Source: an uncultured Bacilli bacterium (GTDB taxonomy: Bacteria > Bacillota_I > Bacilli_A > RF39 > UBA660). From it: a stretch of 5,969 nt of DNA. The position numbers and the translations under genes are program-made. Below, piece by piece: positions 1 to 5,875 of the stretch (positions within the stretch are counted from its first letter, which is position 1; every line of letters begins with the position of its first letter). The notes beneath the pieces are model-generated. The model did not search any database. It was not told where the DNA came from and worked only from the letters and a program-made list of their open reading frames with translations. The stretch covers positions 1 through 5,969 of the forward strand of contig CANRJL010000066.1 of assembly GCA_947630935.1 (NCBI GenBank), in the 5' to 3' direction.

Positions 1-810
1 AAAACCAGATGTTCCTTGTATTTTAAAAAAGAAGAAATGAATAATATTTCTAATTGTGGTAAAGGAGGAACAAATGCCGCAACATGTATTAAAAATGAAG
101 CAAGTAAAGATACCACCAATTTAGCAAATGATAATACAAGTGATAAAAATATCCGCTACATTGGAGCAAGTCCGAATAATTATGTGCGCTTTAATAATGA
201 GTTATGGCGCATAATAGGAGTAATGAACAATATTAAAACAAGTGCTAATGGTACTGGTGAAAGTAGATTAAAAATTATTAAAGGTGAACCAATAATTTTA
301 ATTTGGAATACTGCAAATACAAGTGATTGGATAACATCAACTATAAAAGAAGTATTACAACAAAGAAGTGAAGTAAATAGTCCATTAATCGATAATGCCG
401 TGTGGAATTTAGGAAAATTAGACCATGGTGCTATAACAGCTAGTAATATATATATAAATGAGCGTTCTTCAACAAGTACTACATGGGCAGGCAAAGTAGG
501 TTTGATATATCCCAGTGATTATGGCTTTGCGGTAGGGGAAACTGGCCGTGATACTTGCTTAAAAACATATGTTGGAAGTTATGACACAAATAATTGCTAT
601 CTAAATAATTGGATATATGATAATTCATATCAATGGACGATTTCATCAACTGATTATCGTCAAGATTATATATTTCATGTTCACAAAAAATTAGACTGGG
701 CATCTTGTACTGTTGAAAGTGGAGTTCATCCAGTCGTTTACTTAAAGTCCTCCGTCAAAATAACCGGTGGCAATGGTTCAAAGGAAAGTCCTTACAGTTT
801 AAGCTTGTAA
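1..810 (+). CDS. Exported/surface repeat-family protein, C-terminal part (5' end outside window)
   Basis: The frame is open from the first base, giving 269 residues to the TAA at 808-810. The protein resembles the C-terminal globular domain of large secreted or pilin-like surface proteins common in uncultured gut Bacilli; I know no defined function. Landmarks, numbered from the window edge, are RYIG (52-55), NNYVRF then LWRIIGV (59-74), AVWNLG (133-138), WAGKVGLIYPSDYGF (162-176), WIYDNSYQW (204-212) and the closing GVHPVVYLKSSVKITGGNGS (241-260). Six cysteines (4, 19, 29, 186, 199, 236) could form disulfides outside the cell. A TTG at 16 and an ATG at 37 are possible starts, but neither has a ribosome binding site, and relatives keep a KCxxYF-like strand where this has RCSLYF (3-8). 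I therefore infer that the gene continues upstream, where any signal peptide or membrane anchor would lie. A segment of some 30-40 residues that I recall after the W-rich region in relatives appears to be missing around residues 110-128. Family assignment is from memory of related sequences. Confidence 0.72.
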   Translation, partial: KTRCSLYFKKEEMNNISNCGKGGTNAATCIKNEASKDTTNLANDNTSDKNIRYIGASPNNYVRFNNELWRIIGVMNNIKTSANGTGESRLKIIKGEPIILIWNTANTSDWITSTIKEVLQQRSEVNSPLIDNAVWNLGKLDHGAITASNIYINERSSTSTTWAGKVGLIYPSDYGFAVGETGRDTCLKTYVGSYDTNNCYLNNWIYDNSYQWTISSTDYRQDYIFHVHKKLDWASCTVESGVHPVVYLKSSVKITGGNGSKESPYSLSL

Positions 811-836
811 AAAATTAATCAATCATTCTTTTTTAC
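807..836 (+). terminator. Possible weak hairpin after the surface-protein gene
   Basis: GTAAAAAA (807-814) and TTTTTTAC (829-836) are perfect inverted repeats around a 14-nt loop, with a further AGC/GCT pairing (802-804 with 839-841) across a 2x2 T/T mismatch. The hairpin overlaps the stop codon of the surface-protein gene and abuts the typA -35 box. It has very little G+C and is not followed at once by a clean T-run, so termination is uncertain; transcription may read into typA. Confidence 0.3.
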
Positions 837-865
837 TTGCTAAAATTTTTATTTTGTTGTATTAT
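837..865 (+). promoter_or_regulatory. Sigma-A-type promoter of typA
   Basis: The -35 box TTGCTA (837-842) matches 4 of 6 consensus bases. It lies exactly 17 bp before a TATTAT -10 box (860-865). Transcription would start near 872, giving a leader of about 22 nt before the ATG at 894. This position makes translation from the upstream TTG at 837 unlikely, since that codon is part of the promoter. Confidence 0.55.
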
Positions 866-878
866 CAGTAAGTACTTT

Positions 879-884
879 AAGGGG
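879..884 (+). promoter_or_regulatory. Ribosome binding site that sets the typA start
   Basis: AAGGGG ends 9 nt before the ATG at 894. The in-frame ATG at 885 directly touches this motif and so has no spacing, and the TTG at 837 has no upstream motif. The start at 894 is therefore preferred. Confidence 0.75.
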
Positions 885-893
885 ATGAGTTTT

Positions 894-2696
894 ATGGACA
901 AAATTATTAACATTGCAGTAGTAGCTCATGTCGATGCTGGAAAATCAACATTAGTAGATGCTCTGCTAAATCAAAATGGCGCATTTGCCTCACATGAAGA
1001 AGTTGTAGATTGCGTAATGGATAGTGATGCAATCGAAAAAGAACGGGGAATTACTATATATTCCAAAAATTGCTCAATTAAATATAAAGATTATAAAATA
1101 AATATTGTAGATACTCCAGGTCATGCTGATTTTTCTAGTGAAGTTGAACGGGTAATTAAAACTGTAGACACAGTTATTTTAATTGTAGATTCTGCCGAAG
1201 GACCTATGCCTCAAACTCGTTTTGTGCTAAAAAAAGCTTTAGAACAAAATTTAAGACCGATTTTATTTATTAATAAAATTGATAAAAAAGATGCTCGGCC
1301 AACTGAAGTAGTAGATATGACATTTAATTTATTCATGGAATTGAATGCTAGTGATGAACAATTAGATTTTCCTATTTTATATGGAATTGCTAAAGAAGGA
1401 AAATGTTCTTTAGACCCAAAACATTTAGAAGATAACATCTCGCCATTATTAGAGACAATTTTAAAACAAGTTGAACCATTTTCCGGAAATGTTAATGACC
1501 CTCTTCAATTACAAGTTAGCAATTTAGATTATGATAACTTCTTAGGTAGACTTGGAATAGGTCGTATTTCAAAAGGAATAATTAAAAATGGTGAAACAGT
1601 TTCATTAGCAAGAAATGATGGTAAAGTAGAAAATTTTCGAATTACTAAGTTATACGTTACTGAAGGCATAAATCGGATAGAAAAAAAAGAAGCCTATTAT
1701 GGTGATATTGTTACATTTGCTGGATGCCCAGATATTTCAATTGGTGATACTGTCTGTAGCAAAGACAAAATTGAGCCTTTGCCACCTATCAACATTGAAC
1801 GCCCTACTTTATCAATGAATTTTCTCGTAAATAATAGTCCCTTTGCTGGTAAAAGTGGAAAGTTTTTAACAACAAGACATTTGAAAGAACGTTTAGAAAG
1901 AGAACTTCAAACAAATGTGGGGTTATTAGTAGAAGAATTACCAGATAAAGATGGTTATAAAGTAAGTGGCCGTGGTGAACTTCATTTATCAATTTTACTT
2001 GAAAATATGCGTCGAGAAGGTTATGAACTTTCAGTTTCAAAACCTGAAGTATTAATGGAAGAAATCTCTGGTGTTAAATGCGAACCATTTGAAAGAGTAA
2101 TCATTAATTGCCCTAGCGAATATCAAGGAACTGTTATTAGTGATTTACAAGAAAGAAAAGCAACCTTAGAAGTCGTTTCAACTACTGATGAAGGTTATTC
2201 ACATTTAGAATTTTTAGCGCCAACACGTGGGTTAATTGGTTATCGGTCTGCTTTTATAACTAATACAAAAGGTGAAGGAATAATGGTTCGTAGTTTTGAA
2301 TCTTATAAACCATATGTTGGTGAAATTGCCAAAAGAAAAAATGGTGTATTAGTATCAATGGAAAATGGCAAAGCCTTAGGTTATAGTTTATATAATTTAC
2401 AAGACCGTGGAACCTTAATTATTGAACCTGGAACTGATGTTTATATAGGAATGATTGTGGGAATTCATAATCGAGATAATGATTTAGATGTCAATCCATG
2501 CAAGAATAAAAATTTAACTAACACCCGTGCATCAGGTTCTGATGAAGCAATTAATTTAACAAAGCCTAAAAAATTTAACTTAGAAGAAGCTTTAGAATTT
2601 ATTGAAGATGATGAATATGTTGAAATTACACCAAATGATATTCGTTTAAGAAAAGCAATTTTAGACCCTAAAGAAAGATTTAGAAGTAATCGTTAA
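894..2696 (+). CDS. typA: Translational GTPase TypA/BipA
   Basis: This is a 600-residue ribosome-associated GTPase of the EF-G/LepA superfamily. TypA binds the 70S ribosome near the A site and supports 50S subunit assembly and growth in the cold or under stress. Visible elements are G1 AHVDAGKST (11-19), G2 ERGITI (50-55), G3 DTPGH (73-77), G4 NKID (127-130), a beta-barrel domain II (about 203-295), an EF-G-like domain III starting at NFLVNNSPFAGKSGKF (309-324), GRGELHLSILLENMRREGYEL in the domain III region, and the TypA-specific C-terminal domain with NPCKNKNLTNTRASGSDE (534-551) and ITPNDIRLRK near the end. Length is normal for the family (about 600-615). G1 reads AGKS where enterobacterial BipA has HGKT, and the G5 region reads YGIAKEG where the classical motif has SAL; I recall both as usual in one Bacillota branch. 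The gene has its own promoter, and its terminator is shared with the convergent lemA-like gene. Confidence 0.96.
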   Translation: MDKIINIAVVAHVDAGKSTLVDALLNQNGAFASHEEVVDCVMDSDAIEKERGITIYSKNCSIKYKDYKINIVDTPGHADFSSEVERVIKTVDTVILIVDSAEGPMPQTRFVLKKALEQNLRPILFINKIDKKDARPTEVVDMTFNLFMELNASDEQLDFPILYGIAKEGKCSLDPKHLEDNISPLLETILKQVEPFSGNVNDPLQLQVSNLDYDNFLGRLGIGRISKGIIKNGETVSLARNDGKVENFRITKLYVTEGINRIEKKEAYYGDIVTFAGCPDISIGDTVCSKDKIEPLPPINIERPTLSMNFLVNNSPFAGKSGKFLTTRHLKERLERELQTNVGLLVEELPDKDGYKVSGRGELHLSILLENMRREGYELSVSKPEVLMEEISGVKCEPFERVIINCPSEYQGTVISDLQERKATLEVVSTTDEGYSHLEFLAPTRGLIGYRSAFITNTKGEGIMVRSFESYKPYVGEIAKRKNGVLVSMENGKALGYSLYNLQDRGTLIIEPGTDVYIGMIVGIHNRDNDLDVNPCKNKNLTNTRASGSDEAINLTKPKKFNLEEALEFIEDDEYVEITPNDIRLRKAILDPKERFRSNR

Positions 2697-2722
2697 AAAA
2701 ACATCCATAAGAGATGTTTTTT
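2696..2722. terminator. Bidirectional intrinsic terminator between typA and the lemA-like gene
   Basis: AAAAAACATC (2696-2705) pairs with GATGTTTTTT (2713-2722) to form a 10-bp stem around a 7-nt loop. Read on the + strand it ends in a U-run just after the typA stop. Read on the - strand it also gives a U-run, and it begins inside the stop codon of the convergent gene (2721-2723). It is well placed to end both transcripts. Confidence 0.85.
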
Positions 2723-3266
2723 ATATTTTAAAATCATCTATATCATCATCAGTTAAATCTTTTCCATCAAAGAAAGGTCTAACTTTAACATGATGAATTT
2801 TGGCAATAATATTATTTGGAAATTTCCTAATATAACTATTCAAAGAAGAAGTATACTTATTATAAAATGCAATTAATGCTGATAAATGTTCATTTATTTT
2901 CTTTAAATCAACCAATACTTCCTCAATATTTTCATTATTTTCCAATTGTTCATTGTCATGATATAAGTTAATAACAATATTTTCTGATTCACTTAATTTT
3001 CGGCAAAAATCAAAATTACTAATTTTTTGCTCTTTCAACTCTTTTAATTCCTTAAGATATTCTTTCTTTTCAGCAATTTTTTCTTTTATAACTTCTTCAG
3101 CACGTAAAATAAGGTCATATTTTTCCCTTAAATTTTCATCTATAATACCTTCTACATGGTCGATACGTGTTTTAAAAACTTGAATATGATTATAAATAAG
3201 AATATGCATAATAAAATACAATCCCAAAAGAGCTAATAAAATTAAAATTATCCCAACAGTCCCCAT
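2721..3266 (-). CDS. lemA: LemA-family membrane-anchored protein
   Basis: The protein has 181 residues. An N-terminal hydrophobic segment (about 4-25) should anchor it in the cytoplasmic membrane. It is followed by a long helical, lysine- and glutamate-rich region (about 28-135, strongest at 57-82) likely to form coiled-coil helices. LemA features are YN right after the membrane segment (25-26), LREKYDLI (46-53) and the C-terminal YNKYTSSLNSYIRKFPNN (135-152) followed by KVRPFF (161-166); the family usually has YN...YN..I..FP...A...F..RPFF. The C-terminus is acidic (DDDIDD). The biochemical role of LemA proteins is not established. The start is supported by AGAGGT (3274-3279), 7 nt before the ATG. 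The gene is transcribed divergently from the hydrolase gene at 3421 and ends in the terminator shared with typA. It is more divergent than typical LemA, so the symbol reflects family membership, not proven orthology. Confidence 0.83.
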   Translation of the reverse strand: MGTVGIILILLALLGLYFIMHILIYNHIQVFKTRIDHVEGIIDENLREKYDLILRAEEVIKEKIAEKKEYLKELKELKEQKISNFDFCRKLSESENIVINLYHDNEQLENNENIEEVLVDLKKINEHLSALIAFYNKYTSSLNSYIRKFPNNIIAKIHHVKVRPFFDGKDLTDDDIDDFKI

Positions 3267-3290
3267 TAAATCTACCTCTATTCTTCCAAT

Positions 3291-3299
3291 ATTGTATCA
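3291..3299 (-). promoter_or_regulatory. Extended -10 promoter of the lemA-like gene
   Basis: On the - strand, TGATACAAT forms an extended -10 element (TACAAT at 3291-3296 with TG just upstream). The -35 region is poor (TACAAA at 17 bp), as is common with extended -10 promoters. The start would be near 3284, giving a leader of about 18 nt. A second - strand TATAAT (3326-3331), with TTATCT 17 bp further upstream, is an alternative. A 6-bp inverted repeat ATATTG/CAATAT (3289-3294, 3305-3310) covers the first -10 box. Confidence 0.45.
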
Positions 3300-3366
3300 A
3301 AAAACAATATATTTTTGTAGTATTAATTATAAAAACAGTTTCTTTTTAAGATAAATTAAAAAAATA

Positions 3367-3395
3367 TTCGCAAAAAGATAATGATAATGTATAAT
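3367..3395 (+). promoter_or_regulatory. Sigma-A-type promoter of the MBL-fold hydrolase gene
   Basis: TTCGCA (3367-3372, 4 of 6 matches) lies 17 bp before a perfect TATAAT (3390-3395). Transcription should begin near 3402, leaving a 19-nt, almost pure purine/A-rich leader. That leader has no good anti-16S match, unlike the other genes here. Confidence 0.65.
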
Positions 3396-3420
3396 AAAAA
3401 AAGAAAGAAAAAGATGAACT

Positions 3421-3936
3421 ATGAAAATAGAATGTATACCTGTAGGCGACCTTCAAACAAATTGTTACATAATTAGTAATTTAAAAAAACAAGCTCTTAT
3501 AATTGACCCGGGAGCTGAAGCTGAAAAAATAAAAAATAAATGTCAAAATTATCAAGTATTAGGAATTTTAATCACCCATTATCATTGGGACCACATAGGA
3601 GCTTTATTTACTTTAGAACAAGAATATCAAATAAGAGCTAACAACTATCATGGGAAAGAATTTTTTTATGAAAAAATAATAACTAAAGGGCATACCAAAG
3701 ATTCAGTGTCATATTATTTTCCACAAGAAAAATGGTTATTTGATGGTGATTTTATATTTGCTAATGCCATTGGAAGAACAGATTTAGGTGGAAATAAAAA
3801 AGAGATGAAAAAATCTCTAGAAAAAATAATGACATATCCTAAAGAAACAATAATATATCCAGGACATGGCCCAAAAACAACATTAGCTAAAGAAGCAAAA
3901 TGGTTTTCCTGTTATCTAAAAAGTTTAGAAAAATAG
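3421..3936 (+). CDS. MBL-fold metallo-hydrolase, glyoxalase II-like (YcbL/GloB type)
   Basis: This is a 171-residue cytoplasmic metallo-beta-lactamase-fold enzyme. It opens with the family signature VGDLQTNCYII (8-18) and DPG (29-31). All metal ligands are present: THYHWDH (H53, H55, D57, H58), GHT (H91), GD (D110) and PGHGP (H149). IGRTDLGG (117-124) also matches the glyoxalase II-like subgroup, whose members hydrolyse thioesters such as S-lactoylglutathione; the real substrate here cannot be read from sequence. It is shorter than the roughly 200-210 residues usual for the group. The loss is mainly between the HxHxDH motif and H91, where relatives carry a longer loop, and possibly at the C-terminus. 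The ATG at 3421 agrees with the family N-terminus although the ribosome binding site is very weak. The gene stands alone, divergent from the lemA-like gene and convergent with the GH3 gene. Confidence 0.9.
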   Translation: MKIECIPVGDLQTNCYIISNLKKQALIIDPGAEAEKIKNKCQNYQVLGILITHYHWDHIGALFTLEQEYQIRANNYHGKEFFYEKIITKGHTKDSVSYYFPQEKWLFDGDFIFANAIGRTDLGGNKKEMKKSLEKIMTYPKETIIYPGHGPKTTLAKEAKWFSCYLKSLEK

Positions 3937-3947
3937 TTTATTTTTCT
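3927..3947. terminator. AT-rich inverted repeat spanning two convergent stop codons
   Basis: AGAAAAATA (3927-3935) and TATTTTTCT (3939-3947) form a perfect 9-bp inverted repeat with a 3-nt spacer. Each arm codes the Glu-Lys end of one protein and part of its stop codon (TAG 3934-3936 on +; TAA 3938-3940 on -). It is the only hairpin at this junction and so the best candidate for a shared terminator. It has one G-C pair and no separate U-tract, so it may be inefficient, leaving overlapping 3' ends. Confidence 0.4.
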
Positions 3948-5287
3948 GAGTCAGTGATTAAACCTTTGTAATATTTCCAAGCCAAAACTAAAGTAGCATG
4001 TTCTTTTAAAAGGTCTAAAGATAAAGTATTATTTTCTAAAGCATTTTTAATTTCTTCAAAAGCTTTTTGATAATCAGAAACAATTAATAAATCATTTCCC
4101 GCTAAAATAGCTTTAGTAATATGATTAGGAATATTAGCAACTGCTTCCATATCTAAACTATCTGTAATAATTATTCCCGTAAACCCTAAATCATTTTTTA
4201 ATAAAGAATGAACTTTAAGAGATAAAGAAGATGGGTTATTTTCATCAATACTAGTAACAATATTATGACTTACCAGTACGCTTTCCGCCCCATTTTTAAT
4301 TCCTTCTTCAAATGGTTTAATATCATTTTTCATAATACTTTCTAAACTTCTTGTATCTTTAGAAGATTGAGTATGGGTATTTTGATTATTTCCATATCCT
4401 GGAAAATGCTTTAAAGTATAAGAAACTCCAGTATTTTTACTAGCCAAAATAACAGTTTTAGCATAAGTGCTAGTTTTTTCAGCATCAAGACCAATAGTTC
4501 TAGGATAAATATAGTCTTTTTCATCTAAAGAAATATCAACAACCGGAGCTAAATTTAAATTTAAACCTAATCGATAAAGAAATTTACTTTTAGCAATTGT
4601 ATCTTCTTTAATCTTATCAAAACCTCCTTCTTGATATAAATCTTTCGCAGAAGCAAAAGGTTTATCAATAAGTTTAGAATTACTACTTACTCTAATTACT
4701 GAGCCTCCTTCTTCATCAACCGCAGTTAATAAAGGAATTTTACTAGCCTTTTGAGCATTTTTAATCATATTAATAACTTGTTCAGTATTTTTGTTCTTGA
4801 AATCTTTTTCAAAAAAGATAAACCCAGCTACAGGATATTCTTTAAGAAAAGAAATAGAATCAGAACTTGGATAATTAACTAATAAAATTTGGCCAATGAT
4901 TTCATTATTAGTCATTTTTTCTATTTTTCTCTTTGCTAAATCTAAATAATCTTTAAAAATAATATTAGTAGTTGGAGATTCTAATTCAACTGACAATATT
5001 TTATAATCATTAATAATACAATCTTGAATATCCATATTATCATCTAAAATACCAGTATAACTTAAAGAAACTAAATCACCAATTTCTAATTTATAATTAT
5101 TATTTTTAAAAGAATAAGTTTTGTTATTTTCATCCGAAAAAGTTACAATTTTATCATTTATATTCAAAACAGTTGCATTTAATGATAATGTTTTATTATT
5201 TATATTTTGATTCAATTTAAACAACAAAGAACCAATACCAATAACAAATAAACAGACAATCAAAAGAATTTTATATTTATGAGACAT
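3938..5287 (-). CDS. NagZ-like glycoside hydrolase family 3 protein, membrane-anchored
   Basis: The protein has 449 residues. Residues 7-24 form one membrane segment without a lipobox cysteine, so it is probably a signal anchor with the rest outside the cell. Residues about 33-103 look like a small beta-rich domain of unknown role. Residues about 115-440 are a GH3 N-terminal TIM barrel; the GH3 C-terminal domain is absent, as in NagZ. Motifs are DEEGGSVIRV (191-200), APVVDIS (247-253), YPRTIG (261-266), KHFPGYG (293-299), the catalytic loop NTHT (303-306) and ITDSLDM (374-380), with D376 as likely nucleophile. NagZ enzymes remove GlcNAc from peptidoglycan fragments by way of an Asp-x-His dyad; here the Asp position is Asn303 and only His305 remains. 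A cell-wall turnover role is inferred. The ATG has AGGTG (5295-5299) 7 nt upstream. Beta-N-acetylhexosaminidase activity is the default expectation, but the dyad change leaves it open. Confidence 0.88.
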   Translation of the reverse strand: MSHKYKILLIVCLFVIGIGSLLFKLNQNINNKTLSLNATVLNINDKIVTFSDENNKTYSFKNNNYKLEIGDLVSLSYTGILDDNMDIQDCIINDYKILSVELESPTTNIIFKDYLDLAKRKIEKMTNNEIIGQILLVNYPSSDSISFLKEYPVAGFIFFEKDFKNKNTEQVINMIKNAQKASKIPLLTAVDEEGGSVIRVSSNSKLIDKPFASAKDLYQEGGFDKIKEDTIAKSKFLYRLGLNLNLAPVVDISLDEKDYIYPRTIGLDAEKTSTYAKTVILASKNTGVSYTLKHFPGYGNNQNTHTQSSKDTRSLESIMKNDIKPFEEGIKNGAESVLVSHNIVTSIDENNPSSLSLKVHSLLKNDLGFTGIIITDSLDMEAVANIPNHITKAILAGNDLLIVSDYQKAFEEIKNALENNTLSLDLLKEHATLVLAWKYYKGLITDSEK

Positions 5288-5305
5288 AGTAAATCACCTA
5301 ATTGT

Positions 5306-5334
5306 ATTATATAAATTTCTAATCAAAATATGAA
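5306..5334 (-). promoter_or_regulatory. Sigma-A-type promoter of the GH3 gene
   Basis: On the - strand, TTCATA (5329-5334, 4 of 6 matches) precedes a perfect TATAAT (5306-5311) by 17 bp. The predicted start near 5299 coincides with the upstream end of the AGGTG ribosome binding site, so the leader would be only about 12 nt. Confidence 0.6.
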
Positions 5335-5357
5335 TAAAAATAATTTAAAACATAATA

Positions 5358-5393
5358 AAAAGTGTAATTGTTATAATAATTTATTACACTTTT
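5358..5393 (-). terminator. Intrinsic terminator of gerQ
   Basis: AAAAGTGTAAT (5358-5368) and ATTACACTTTT (5383-5393) form an 11-bp perfect stem with a 14-nt loop. The stem begins 12 nt after the gerQ stop codon. On the - strand the stem runs into a five-base T-run. It insulates gerQ from the GH3 promoter downstream. Confidence 0.8.
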
Positions 5394-5404
5394 ACCGTAG
5401 TAAT

Positions 5405-5761
5405 TTAATCAAAAGTATCAGAATAATCAGGGTTATAATTAATTGGCTCATCAAATTCAACATAATTTAAATAAATCATTCGAATTAAATACCAATTTCC
5501 TGTAGAAGTATCTGAAATGATTAAATGGTCTCTGCCAGCTTGTTGAATTATTCCAGAATAGATTTTATCTCGCCACTCATTTGAATCTGGATAAGAAACA
5601 TAAGCCTTAACTCTTTTTCCTCTATTTAATCTTAAAATATTTTCAATAAGACTTTGCTCTAAAGGAAAAGATTGTTCTACACTAAAATTTCCAGGGGGCG
5701 TATTTGTTACATTATTTGTAGCTTGTGGAAAAGTTGGAGTACTAAAAAAACTGCCATTCAT
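5405..5761 (-). CDS. gerQ: GerQ-family spore coat protein
   Basis: The protein has 118 residues. GerQ is an inner spore-coat protein made in the mother cell; in Bacillus subtilis it is needed for the cortex-lytic enzyme CwlJ to be present in the coat, and transglutaminase Tgl cross-links it. The conserved domain covers residues 33-107 and shows PLEQSLIENILRLNRGKR (33-50), SNEWRDKIYSGII (60-72), QQAGRDHLIISD (73-84), TGNWYLI (87-93) and IYLNYVEFDEPI (96-107), all close to the Bacillus protein. The N-terminus (1-32) is low-complexity, rich in Asn, Thr, Pro and Phe, and has no lysine; the first are K49 and K52. The total is clearly shorter than the roughly 180 residues of B. subtilis GerQ, the loss being in the variable N-terminal part. 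The start has a strong TGAGGTGA (5771-5778), 9 nt before the ATG. It has its own promoter and terminator. No cwlJ is visible within the window. Use in a non-spore structure cannot be excluded. Confidence 0.9.
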   Translation of the reverse strand: MNGSFFSTPTFPQATNNVTNTPPGNFSVEQSFPLEQSLIENILRLNRGKRVKAYVSYPDSNEWRDKIYSGIIQQAGRDHLIISDTSTGNWYLIRMIYLNYVEFDEPINYNPDYSDTFD

Positions 5762-5783
5762 TTATTAAATTCACCTCAATAAA

Positions 5784-5811
5784 ATAGTATGAAAAAAACA
5801 ATAAGATATGC
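5784..5811 (-). promoter_or_regulatory. Sigma-E-like promoter of gerQ
   Basis: On the - strand, GCATATC (5805-5811) matches the sigma-E -35 consensus KMATATT at 6 of 7 positions. CATACTAT (5784-5791) matches the -10 consensus CATACAMT at 7 of 8. The spacer is 13 bp, slightly short. The start would be near 5777, giving a leader of about 16 nt. B. subtilis gerQ is, to my knowledge, also transcribed by sigma-E. CATACTATT also partly fits the sigma-K -10 (CATAnnnTA), but no AC -35 lies at the right distance. Confidence 0.5.
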
Positions 5812-5834
5812 ATTATTCAATATACATTTGCAAA

Positions 5835-5865
5835 TTGTAATAACAAAAAATGTGCACTTTATAAT
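5835..5865 (+). promoter_or_regulatory. Possible outward-facing promoter upstream of gerQ
   Basis: On the + strand, TTGTAA (5835-5840, 4 of 6 matches) lies 19 bp before a perfect TATAAT (5860-5865). No open reading frame with a ribosome binding site follows before the window ends. If real, it would drive a gene beyond 5969 with a leader of about 100 nt or more. The long spacer and the AT-rich setting make this weak. Confidence 0.25.
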
Positions 5866-5875
5866 ATCATGTAAA

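Noticed and set aside
180..703. Open frames on the - strand opposite the surface-protein gene
   Set aside because: They have no ribosome binding site, no recognisable domain, and lie antisense to a clearly homologous coding region.
1211..2040. Two - strand open frames inside typA
   Set aside because: They are antisense to strongly conserved TypA motifs and have no start signals.
894..2696. Tetracycline-resistance ribosomal protection protein (TetM-like), suggested by the AGKS P-loop
   Set aside because: The C-terminal region (NPCKNKNLTN onwards and ITPNDIRLRK) is TypA-specific, and the 600-residue length fits TypA.
3289..3310. ATATTG/CAATAT inverted repeat over the lemA-like promoter as an operator
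   Set aside because: A 6-bp AT-rich repeat is expected by chance in this composition; it is noted in the promoter entry but not claimed as a binding site.
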